A DNA stretch of 64,000 nucleotides, taken from positions 1,426,001 to 1,490,000 of the forward strand of contig NZ_JAAOIR010000001.1 in assembly GCF_011440375.1 (NCBI RefSeq), in the 5' to 3' direction. The position numbers and the translations under genes were made by a program. Shown here one piece after another: positions 1 through 7,050 of this stretch (its first letter is position 1; every line of letters starts with the position of its first letter). The stretch is from Halorubellus sp. JP-L1. Its GTDB lineage: Archaea; Halobacteriota; Halobacteria; Halobacteriales; Natrialbaceae. Under the pieces are notes generated by a model. The model made no database searches. It was not told where the DNA came from and was given only the letters and a program-made list of their open reading frames with translations.

Positions 1-206
1 TGGAAGTACTTCCGGCGCTGGTCGTCGGTGTGACTCTCGATGAGGCCCGCGGCCTCGAGCTTCCGGAGGTGCTCGATGACCGCCTTCGGGGAGACGCCGA
101 GGTACTCGCTGATCTCCGTGACGTAACACGGTTTCCGGGCGAGCAGGCGGAGGATCCGCCGTCGGTTCTCGTTCCCGAGGAGGTCCAGGAGGGCCGCAGA
201 GTCCAT
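1..206 (-). CDS. ArsR-type winged-helix transcriptional regulator (partial)
   Basis: The first about 68 residues of a DNA-binding regulator are present; the rest lies beyond the left edge. The visible part is a full winged-helix core: LLGNENRRRILRLLARKP, then a helix-turn-helix (YVTEISEYLGVSPKAVIEHL) and the start of the wing (LIESHTDDQRRKYF). This layout is typical of haloarchaeal ArsR-like regulators. The start at 206 is the only ATG that leaves the helix-turn-helix intact. Target and effector cannot be inferred. It is transcribed in the same direction as the secreted protein at 267-1205 and could share a transcript with it, with about 60 bases between. Confidence 0.8.
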   Translation of the reverse strand, partial: MDSAALLDLLGNENRRRILRLLARKPCYVTEISEYLGVSPKAVIEHLRKLEAAGLIESHTDDQRRKYF

Positions 207-266
207 TCGGTTGTAGGTTGACGGCGAGTGCGTAAAAGAATGTCTGCTGTCGATTCGCGCGTCGCG

Positions 267-1205
267 TCAGCGCCCGCCCGCGATTCCGCCGGTGGAGACC
301 GAGGCCTGCCGGGTCGCGTCCGTGGACGCCGTCAGGTCGCTGCCGCTATCGGGGCCGCCGCCGTTCCCGCCGTTTCCGCCAGTACCCGGTCCGCCGTCGC
401 CACCGCTCCCGCTCCCGTCACCACCGCCGGTGCCGTTCCCCACCGTCGGCCCCTGAACGGTGTCGTTCCCGGGGTTCTCGACGGGCGTCCCGTTCGCGGT
501 CCCGTTCGAGCCGGTCCCCGAGCCCGCTCCCGGCCCGCCGTTGCCGCGCGTGGAGTCGTTCGCTTCGGCGCCGCGGTCGCCTGGCGGCCCGCCGTTGCCC
601 TTGCCGGGGACGCCGTCGGGCGGCCCGCGGACGCCGACGCTGAGGTTCCGTGCGACGGCCGCGACCTCGGGCCCGGTGAGGTTCCGCGCGTTCCCGCGGA
701 GCGTCTCGAGCTTCGTCGCGTTCACGCCAGCGGTGGTGGCGCGAGTGCTCGTGGCGTTGATCGCGTCCTGGAGCGCGCCGATGCGGGCAGCGAGCGCGCT
801 CATTCGGGCGGTGTACGCGACGTCACTCAGCTGTCCCTTCTTCGCGAGCAAGCGCTCCTTCTGGCCCTGGAGGGCCTGGATGCGGTTCTCGAGGGCGTTC
901 GCCCGAGCGTTCACGAGCGACTCCGCGGAGGCGTTGCTCTGGTTCCACTCGGCGGCGAACATCCCCTCGTCGACGGAGGCGTTCGCGTCCGACGCGCTCG
1001 CCTGCATGAACGCGGAGACCTCCGCGCCCATGCTGGCGTTCGTTCCGTTCGGCTCCGTCGCTGCTGGGTCGGCGTCGCCGTCGGCGCTGCCGACGGTCGA
1101 CGCTCGCTCGGGGCTGGCCGCCGGGCCGAGCGGGCCGGCGGCGGCGACCGAGACGGCGCCGACGACTGCGACCAGCGCGAGGAAGACGGCGAGGGTCGTT
1201 CTCAT
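267..1205 (-). CDS. secreted low-complexity protein with coiled-coil core
   Basis: 312 residues. Residues 1-24 form a Sec-type signal peptide (MRTTLAVFLALVAVVGAVS). Residues about 55-105 are rich in Asn-X-Ser/Thr sites, so N-glycosylation is likely. Residues about 105-155 form a helical heptad-like stretch (ALENRIQALQGQKERLLAKK). After about residue 200 the chain is Gly/Asn/Ser/Pro-rich and probably disordered. There is no C-terminal anchor, so it is probably exported and free or bound to the surface. I recognise no enzymatic domain. Similar signal-peptide plus short-helix proteins sit beside ArsR-like regulators in haloarchaea, but no function is established. Confidence 0.75.
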   Translation of the reverse strand: MRTTLAVFLALVAVVGAVSVAAAGPLGPAASPERASTVGSADGDADPAATEPNGTNASMGAEVSAFMQASASDANASVDEGMFAAEWNQSNASAESLVNARANALENRIQALQGQKERLLAKKGQLSDVAYTARMSALAARIGALQDAINATSTRATTAGVNATKLETLRGNARNLTGPEVAAVARNLSVGVRGPPDGVPGKGNGGPPGDRGAEANDSTRGNGGPGAGSGTGSNGTANGTPVENPGNDTVQGPTVGNGTGGGDGSGSGGDGGPGTGGNGGNGGGPDSGSDLTASTDATRQASVSTGGIAGGR

Positions 1206-1494
1206 CAGTTCGTGGAAGGACAGCCACCCCCTAAAAGGAGGTCGTTCGTTTCGGACCGTTCACGTCGATTTCGCCGCCTTCCCGGGACCGTTTACGAGCG
1301 TTCACCTCGTTCCCGGCCGGCGATTCGGGTCGTTACAGGGCGCGATGTGAAGATGGAGACGACGCGGGCGTTCGCGGTCGGAGTCGTCCGTCCGCGATCG
1401 TAGCCCGGCGTTCGCGTGGTGACCGCGTCCGAGGTTCGGTGCTCGAACCCCCCGGAAGGCTTTTGGTAACAAGTATCATGGATAGGCGTGGAGG

Positions 1495-1920
1495 ATGTTC
1501 GAGAAGTTCTCACGCGGCTACTACCTCGGGCGGTTGTACGTCACGCCGTCCCCCGAGGAGCGTGCGCTCATCGAGCGCACGACGCACGACCGAGTCAGCG
1601 AGCAACTGTACGCGGCCGAGTCCGACGCGGCCACACCGGACTCGCTCGTCATGAAGCTCGACACCGCGCACTTCCCCGTCCACGGCGACGACGGCGTCCC
1701 GACGGAGACGCTCGCGGTACCCGCGGAACTACTCGACTCGCTCGACGTGTCGAACCCGCCGACGCTCACGGAGGTGTTCCTCGCGAAGGCCGACCGCGCC
1801 GAACAGCTCCTCCAGTTCGCGCGACCACCCGGCGACGACGACGCGACGGACGATACCGGCCCGTTCGGTCCGGGCGGCCCACGGGGCCCGCGCGGACCGG
1901 GCGGCCCGACCGGAACCTGA
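1495..1920 (+). CDS. haloarchaeal conserved protein, DUF5802-like
   Basis: 141 residues. The N-terminal block FEKFSRGYYLGRLYV, then VMKLDTAHFPVHGD, matches a small soluble family found throughout haloarchaea that I remember as DUF5802; its role is unknown. Residues about 110-141 are a low-complexity Gly/Pro tail (GPGGPRGPRGPGGPTG) that looks disordered and collagen-like. The ATG at 1495 follows a weak A/T-rich element (about 1465-1480), which fits a leaderless transcript. It stands alone and ends about 105 bases before the next gene on the same strand. Confidence 0.75.
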   Translation: MFEKFSRGYYLGRLYVTPSPEERALIERTTHDRVSEQLYAAESDAATPDSLVMKLDTAHFPVHGDDGVPTETLAVPAELLDSLDVSNPPTLTEVFLAKADRAEQLLQFARPPGDDDATDDTGPFGPGGPRGPRGPGGPTGT

Positions 1921-2025
1921 CGGCCGAACCCGCAGCCGGACCGGACGGGAACCGGCGCGGCCTCGGCCGCTCGCGCTCGGGAGCTCCCGGAACGGTGAAG
2001 GGACCGCGGGTCGGCGTGGTACGTG

Positions 2026-2922
2026 ATGCTCGACGAGTTGCTCGGTCGCGCCGCGCTCAAGGACCGAATCGAGGAGGTAGAGGACGAGAAGCGACGGCTC
2101 CGCGAGCAACTCGAGGCCGAACAGCGCCGGCGCTCGGAGGCCGCGAGCGCGCGCCAGGACGCCGAGGAGCGCGTGAACCGCCTCGAGGACAAGATCGCGC
2201 AACTCGAGGGCGAACTCGAGCGCGAACGCGACGCCGCGGCCGCCGAGTCGCTGTCGTTCCGGCGCGTCGAGTCCCTCCGCGGCGGCCGGTTGGACGCGAT
2301 CCTCGACCGACTGCGGAGCGTGGACGCGGGCGCGGAGGGCGCGCTGTCGGCGTACGTCGCAGACGGCGACGTCCCCGACGCCGTCCGGGAGGCGTTCGGC
2401 GACCGGAGCGCGCTCGTGCGTCGCGCGGCGCCGTGTCTCGCGTACGTCGACGACGCCGGCCTCGTGAGCGCGACGCTGTCGGTGCCCGCGCCCCCGGAGC
2501 CGTTCTGCGAGTGGCGCGAGACGTTCCGCGTCGACGACGAATGGTGCAAGCCGACCGGCCGGTTCGCGTTCGCGCTCGTCCGCGCCGGCGTGTTCGCCGT
2601 CGGCGAGTACGACGGCCGCGACCGCACGAGCTACCGCGGGTTCGCGAGCGACGTCAAAGGCGACCACTCGAAGGGCGGGTTCTCCCAGGGCCGGTTCGAG
2701 CGCCGGCGCGACGCCCAGATCGACGAGCACCTCGAAGACTGCGAGGCCGCGCTCCGCGACCGCGACCCCGACCGGCTCTACGTCGCCGGCGACGCCCGTC
2801 TCGTCGACGCGCTCGACGTCGACGCGACCGCGACCGCCGCCGTCGACGCGAGCGGCGACCCCGAGGACGCACTCGACGAAGCGTTCCACGAGTTCTTCAC
2901 CGCGACGCTCCGCACGGTCTGA
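2026..2922 (+). CDS. Vms1/acVLRF1-type peptidyl-tRNA hydrolase (ribosome rescue)
   Basis: 298 residues from ATG 2026; a GTG one codon upstream is also possible. Residues 1-75 are a long coiled coil (ELLGRAALKDRIEEVEDEK). A release-factor-like domain follows, with KGGFSQGRFERRRDAQ at about 213-229. That GG-x-SQ loop resembles the catalytic loop of the Vms1/ANKZF1/acVLRF1 family, which cleaves peptidyl-tRNA on stalled large ribosomal subunits. The coiled coil would contact the ribosome. Family assignment is by motif and domain order. Cytoplasmic activity is inferred. It is followed, convergently, by the histidine kinase at 2948. Confidence 0.75.
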   Translation: MLDELLGRAALKDRIEEVEDEKRRLREQLEAEQRRRSEAASARQDAEERVNRLEDKIAQLEGELERERDAAAAESLSFRRVESLRGGRLDAILDRLRSVDAGAEGALSAYVADGDVPDAVREAFGDRSALVRRAAPCLAYVDDAGLVSATLSVPAPPEPFCEWRETFRVDDEWCKPTGRFAFALVRAGVFAVGEYDGRDRTSYRGFASDVKGDHSKGGFSQGRFERRRDAQIDEHLEDCEAALRDRDPDRLYVAGDARLVDALDVDATATAAVDASGDPEDALDEAFHEFFTATLRTV

Positions 2923-2947
2923 ATCGACGCGACAGTCGCTTGCCCGC

Positions 2948-4723
2948 TCACAGCGTGCCGTCGTCGCCGCGCCAGCGTTCGGTCTCCGCGTCCGGGTCGC
3001 GGCGCTTGCCGGCGATGGGGAGGCCGAGCGTGACGGTGGTGCCGTCGTCGACGGTCACGTCCACGTCGCCGCCGAGGCGTTCGACGCCCCACGCGACGAT
3101 CCAGAGCCCGAGGCCGCTGCCGTGCTCGAGCGCGGACTCCTCGTCCTGCTGGAGCGCGCGGAGTTCGACCTCGGGGATGCCGGGGCCGTCGTCGGCGACG
3201 ACGAGCTCCACGATCGAGTCCTCGACGGTCCCGGTGATGGTGACGGTGCGGCCGGGGGCGTCGTCTCGCTCGGAGCCGTCGTCGCTCGTGGTCCCGCCCT
3301 CGCGCCGCTCTCGATAGCCGTGCTCGATTGCATTTTCGACGAGGTTCGAGACGACGGCGTACACGACGGTGCCGCGGGCGACGGCGACGTCCGGGACGTC
3401 CACGTCGAACGTCACGTCGGGGTTCTCGTGGCCCATCGTGTCGACGAGGTCGTCGACGAGCGCCGCGAGCGACCGCGCTTCGGCGTCCTCGGTCGCCATG
3501 ATGGTCTCGACCGTCCGCGCCTTGTGCGAGAGGTCGACGAGTTCGTCGCCGACGTCCGCGATCTCGGTCGCGATGGCGGCGTCGTCGCCGTCGAGGCGGG
3601 CGGCGAGTTCGCGAGCGCGACCGGTGACGACGTTCATGTCGTTCCGGAGGTTGTGCCGGAGGACGCGGTTGAGGACGGCGAGACGTTCCTCGCGGCGCTC
3701 GGTTTCCGTGACGTCCCGGAGCACGAACACGCGCCCGACCTCGTGGTCGTGCTGGTCGACGACCGGGGACTGCTCGATCGCGTACCGGCGCGTGCCGGCG
3801 GCGTTCCAGACCTGTGCGTTCTGGTCGAACGTCCCGTCGACGAGCGCGGACTCGTCGACGACGTCCTGGACGAGTTCGCCGAGCGCGGCGTTCGGGTCGA
3901 CGTCGAGGACGCGGCCGGCGACGGGGTTGCACTCGACGATGCGGTTCCGGTCGTCGACGACGACGACGCCGTCGCGCAGACTCCTCGTGACGACGTGCTG
4001 GCCGAACCGGCGCGTCGACGGCGCGTTCTCGAGGAAGTCGTACCGGAACATCGCGTTCCCGAACGCGACGGCGGACACGGCGAGCGCGTACGGCGTGACG
4101 TTCAGGCCGCGGATGGGCGTCACGTCCACCATCGAGAACAGCGAGACGACGATCGGGGTGGCGACGCCGACGAGGAGCGCGAGCGTCTGGTCGCGGTAGA
4201 GGTGGCCGGCGGTGAGGCCGAATCGGACGATGACGGCGGCGCCCGCGAACGTGACGGCGAACAGGTAGAGGCTGAGTGCGATCGTGGCGGGGCCGAGATT
4301 GTGGTCGACGAGGTAGAGGTCGCCGGACTCGACGAACTCGTAGGACGACCAGACGAGCGTTCCGGGGTCGAAGAAGAGGACGGCGACGAACGCGACCGAC
4401 GGGACGGTGAGTGCGGCGACGCGTCGAGGCGTGAGTTCCGCGCCGTACCCCGCGTACTCGAGAGCGAACGTCAGCCAGAACACGGGGACGATTGCGGCGT
4501 ACACCCAGTGCATACGTTCGAGGAACAAGCGCATGCTCTGGGATTCGACGACGAGCCCGACCGCGGTCGTCGCGGACCACAGCGAGAGGAGGACGCAGAG
4601 TGCGCCGAAGGGGAACGCGGCGGGCCGGTCGCGGTACCGGATCGCTGCGACGCCGAGCGCCAGCGTGGCCGCCGTCGCGAGGACGAGGCCGAGGACGTAC
4701 GGCGACGCGAGGACGGCGAGCAT
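2948..4723 (-). CDS. membrane sensor histidine kinase (7TM N-terminus, PAS, HisKA, HATPase)
   Basis: 591 residues. Residues 1-225 carry about seven membrane helices like the HisKA_7TM sensor domain. A PAS-like domain follows (about 240-345, GVVVVDDRNRIVECNPVAGR). The phosphoacceptor helix is LNRVLRHNLRNDMNVVTG, with His near 356. The ATPase domain has the N box NLVENAIEHG, the G1 box DDGPGIP and the G2 box GSGLGLWI. No receiver is attached, so a separate regulator must exist. The start at 4723 is the first Met before the hydrophobic helix and lies 28-37 bases from the TATA element at 4751-4760. The stimulus is unknown. It diverges from the dgcN-like gene. Confidence 0.88.
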   Translation of the reverse strand: MLAVLASPYVLGLVLATAATLALGVAAIRYRDRPAAFPFGALCVLLSLWSATTAVGLVVESQSMRLFLERMHWVYAAIVPVFWLTFALEYAGYGAELTPRRVAALTVPSVAFVAVLFFDPGTLVWSSYEFVESGDLYLVDHNLGPATIALSLYLFAVTFAGAAVIVRFGLTAGHLYRDQTLALLVGVATPIVVSLFSMVDVTPIRGLNVTPYALAVSAVAFGNAMFRYDFLENAPSTRRFGQHVVTRSLRDGVVVVDDRNRIVECNPVAGRVLDVDPNAALGELVQDVVDESALVDGTFDQNAQVWNAAGTRRYAIEQSPVVDQHDHEVGRVFVLRDVTETERREERLAVLNRVLRHNLRNDMNVVTGRARELAARLDGDDAAIATEIADVGDELVDLSHKARTVETIMATEDAEARSLAALVDDLVDTMGHENPDVTFDVDVPDVAVARGTVVYAVVSNLVENAIEHGYRERREGGTTSDDGSERDDAPGRTVTITGTVEDSIVELVVADDGPGIPEVELRALQQDEESALEHGSGLGLWIVAWGVERLGGDVDVTVDDGTTVTLGLPIAGKRRDPDAETERWRGDDGTL

Positions 4724-4750
4724 TGGACAGGAATCCCATTCGCTTGCTGT

Positions 4751-4760
4751 AAATATAAAG
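4751..4760 (-). promoter_or_regulatory. TATA box of the 7TM histidine kinase gene
   Basis: The + strand reads aaatataaag, so the kinase strand reads CTTTATATTT. Its centre is about 32 bases upstream of the kinase ATG at 4723, the spacing expected for an archaeal TATA box with a leaderless or nearly leaderless transcript. Confidence 0.65.
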
Positions 4761-4921
4761 CCTCTTGCGGACTCGTCTGTCGATTCGTGCGCGCAGCCGG
4801 CAGTGGTCTGGTCGACGGCGATAGCCACCGGCCGACAGTTCGATTTCCTGTCACGTCGCCGCAAGGGTGTCCCTGCAGCGTTCCGGCAAGGTTCAAGCGA
4901 CGGGGTGCCGACTGGAGTGGT

Positions 4922-5941
4922 ATGAAGGCGGTCATCCTCGCGCACGAGCAGTTCCCCGACAGGGCGAAGACGGCACTCGGCGTGCTCCGGTACGGCGACC
5001 ACGACGTCGTCGCCGTCCTGGACCGCGACCGAGCCGGCGACCGCGTCGCCGACCACGTCAGGGACGTGCAGGACGCGCCGGTCGTGGCGTCGATGGCGGA
5101 CGCGCCGGACGCGGACGTCCTGATAATCGGCATCGCACCGATCGGCGGCGGGTTCGAGGAATCCTGGCGACCGGACGTCCGCGCGGCGCTCGAGAGCGGC
5201 ATGGACGTCGTCTCCGGCCTCCACCACTTCCTCGCCGACGACGACGAGTTCGTGGCGCTCGCCGCCGAACACGGCGGCGAGATCGACGACGTCCGACGAC
5301 CACCCGCGGACCTCGGCGTCGCGGATGGCGTGGCGAGCGACGTCACAGCCGAGGTCGTCCTCACCGTCGGCACGGACTGCTCGGTCGGGAAGATGACCGT
5401 CACCGAGGAACTCGCACGCGCCGCGCGCGACCGCGGCGTGGACGCGGCGGTCGTCCCGACCGGCCAGACGGGCATCATGATCGAGGGCTGGGGGACGTGC
5501 GTCGACCGCGTCGTCAGCGACTTCACCGCCGGTGCGGTCGAGGACATGATCCTCGAGGTCGGCGACGACCACGACGTCCTGTTCGTCGAGGGCCAGGGCT
5601 CAATCGCGCATCCCGCGTACTCCGCGGTCACGTGCGGCATCCTCCACGGCGCGCAGCCGGACTCGCTCGTGCTCTGTCACGCCGCCGGCCGCGACCGCGT
5701 CCACGGCTACGAGGAGTACGCCCTCCCCGACCCGGAGACGTACGTCGACCTCTACGAGTCCCTCGCCGCGCCCGTCCACGAGGCGAGCGTCGTCGCGGGC
5801 GCACTCAACACGGTGAACGTGGACGGCGACGGCGACGCACGCGGCGCGGTCGCGGACTACGAGACCGCGCTCGACGCCCCCGCGGGCGACCTCGTTCGGT
5901 TCGCCGACGACCGCGAGCGCGTCCTGGAGGCGGTCCTGTGA
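4922..5941 (+). CDS. dgcN: DUF1611 protein, DgcN-like (D-amino-acid N-acyltransferase)
   Basis: 339 residues. The N-terminal part is Rossmann-like (about 1-120). A P-loop follows, GTDCSVGKMT at about 151-160, then VPTGQTGIMIEGWG, VEGQGSIAHPAYS and LVLCHAAGRD. These are hallmarks of the DUF1611 family. Characterised DgcN proteins act with DgcA in bacterial D-glutamate catabolism, DgcN as an N-acyltransferase and DgcA as a racemase; I transfer that role here by homology and by the adjacent epimerase. The gene overlaps the next one by 4 bases (stop 5939-5941, GTG 5938), so translation is probably coupled. Substrate range in this organism is uncertain. Confidence 0.75.
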   Translation: MKAVILAHEQFPDRAKTALGVLRYGDHDVVAVLDRDRAGDRVADHVRDVQDAPVVASMADAPDADVLIIGIAPIGGGFEESWRPDVRAALESGMDVVSGLHHFLADDDEFVALAAEHGGEIDDVRRPPADLGVADGVASDVTAEVVLTVGTDCSVGKMTVTEELARAARDRGVDAAVVPTGQTGIMIEGWGTCVDRVVSDFTAGAVEDMILEVGDDHDVLFVEGQGSIAHPAYSAVTCGILHGAQPDSLVLCHAAGRDRVHGYEEYALPDPETYVDLYESLAAPVHEASVVAGALNTVNVDGDGDARGAVADYETALDAPAGDLVRFADDRERVLEAVL

Positions 5942-7041
5942 CCCTCCAACTGGACTGGGAGCGCGTCGACCTCCCGCTCGCGGACACGTTCACCATCTCC
6001 CGCGGCTCCACGGACGTCGCGGAGAACGTCGTCGTCCGCGCCAGCGTCGACGATGCCGACCACACCGACGGTTCCGACGGACGTGGCGGCGGTAGCGGTG
6101 CTGGCGGCGCTGGCGCGGCCGGCGCGGTCGGCGTGGGCGCGGCCGCGCCGTCGCGACACTACGGGGAGACGGCGGCGACGGTCGAAGCGGTGCTGCCCGA
6201 CCTCGAGGCCGCGATCGCGGACGTCGACCCGTTCCAGACCCGCGCGGTCGAGGCGGCGTGCCGGACGGCGGTCGGCGGGAACCCGGCGGCGCGGGCCGCG
6301 GTCTCCATCGCGGTCCACGACTTCGTCGCGAAGCGCCTCGACGTCCCACTCTACCGGTACCTGGGCCTCGACCCCGAGGCGGCGCCGAACACGTCGTTCA
6401 CCATCGGCCTCGACACCACCGAGCGCATCCGGGAGAAGGCCGCGGCGGCCGCTGACGCTGGCTACGGAATCCTGAAGGTCAAACTCGGCGGCGGGCGCGA
6501 CCGCGCAGTCGTCGACGCGGTCCGCGAGGGCGCGCCGGACGCCGTCCTCCGCGTGGACGCGAACGAGGCGTGGAGCGCAAAGGAAGCCGTCCGCAAGACC
6601 GAGTGGCTCGCCGGCCACGACGCGGCCGTCGAGTTCGTCGAACAACCGGTTCCGGCGAGCGACCCCGAGGGACTCCGGTACGTCTACGAGCGGTCGCCGC
6701 TCCCGATCGCGGTCGACGAGTCCTGCATCGACCCCACTGACGTCCCGCAGGTCGCGGACCGCGCGGACATAGTGACGTGCAAGCTGATGAAGTGCGGGGG
6801 CGTGCAGGCCGCTCGCGACCTGTTCGCCGCCGCTCGCGCGCACGAGATGGAGACGATGCTCGGGTGCATGGTCGAGTCAAGCGCCGCCATCGCCGCGGGC
6901 GCACACCTCGCGCCGCTGTGCGACCACGTCGACCTCGACGGCTCGCTCCTCCTCGCGGACGACCCCTACGACGGCCCCGTCCAGGCCGGCGGCGCAATCG
7001 CACTCGGCGAGGAACCGGGCACCGGCGCGGGACGGAACTGA
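5938..7041 (+). CDS. dgcA: enolase-superfamily dipeptide epimerase, DgcA-like
   Basis: 367 residues, GTG start overlapping the upstream stop by 4 bases. The capping domain is followed by a TIM barrel with the expected residues: KVKLG (the K-x-K base pair), RVDANEAW, FVEQP, VDES (three metal ligands) and CKLMKCGG (second base Lys). This is the muconate-lactonizing/dipeptide epimerase subgroup (L-Ala-D/L-Glu epimerase or N-acyl-amino-acid racemase). The capping domain carries an unusual low-complexity insertion at about residues 40-75 (GGGSGAGGAGAAGAVGVG). Paired with DgcN, it may racemise an N-acylated D-amino acid. Confidence 0.82.
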   Translation: MTLQLDWERVDLPLADTFTISRGSTDVAENVVVRASVDDADHTDGSDGRGGGSGAGGAGAAGAVGVGAAAPSRHYGETAATVEAVLPDLEAAIADVDPFQTRAVEAACRTAVGGNPAARAAVSIAVHDFVAKRLDVPLYRYLGLDPEAAPNTSFTIGLDTTERIREKAAAAADAGYGILKVKLGGGRDRAVVDAVREGAPDAVLRVDANEAWSAKEAVRKTEWLAGHDAAVEFVEQPVPASDPEGLRYVYERSPLPIAVDESCIDPTDVPQVADRADIVTCKLMKCGGVQAARDLFAAARAHEMETMLGCMVESSAAIAAGAHLAPLCDHVDLDGSLLLADDPYDGPVQAGGAIALGEEPGTGAGRN

Positions 7042-7050
7042 CCGGCGCTC

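Noticed and set aside
2778-4739. A 653-residue frame over the 7TM kinase
   Set aside because: Same strand but another frame of the kinase gene; Arg-rich low-complexity translation, and the kinase frame has clear motifs.
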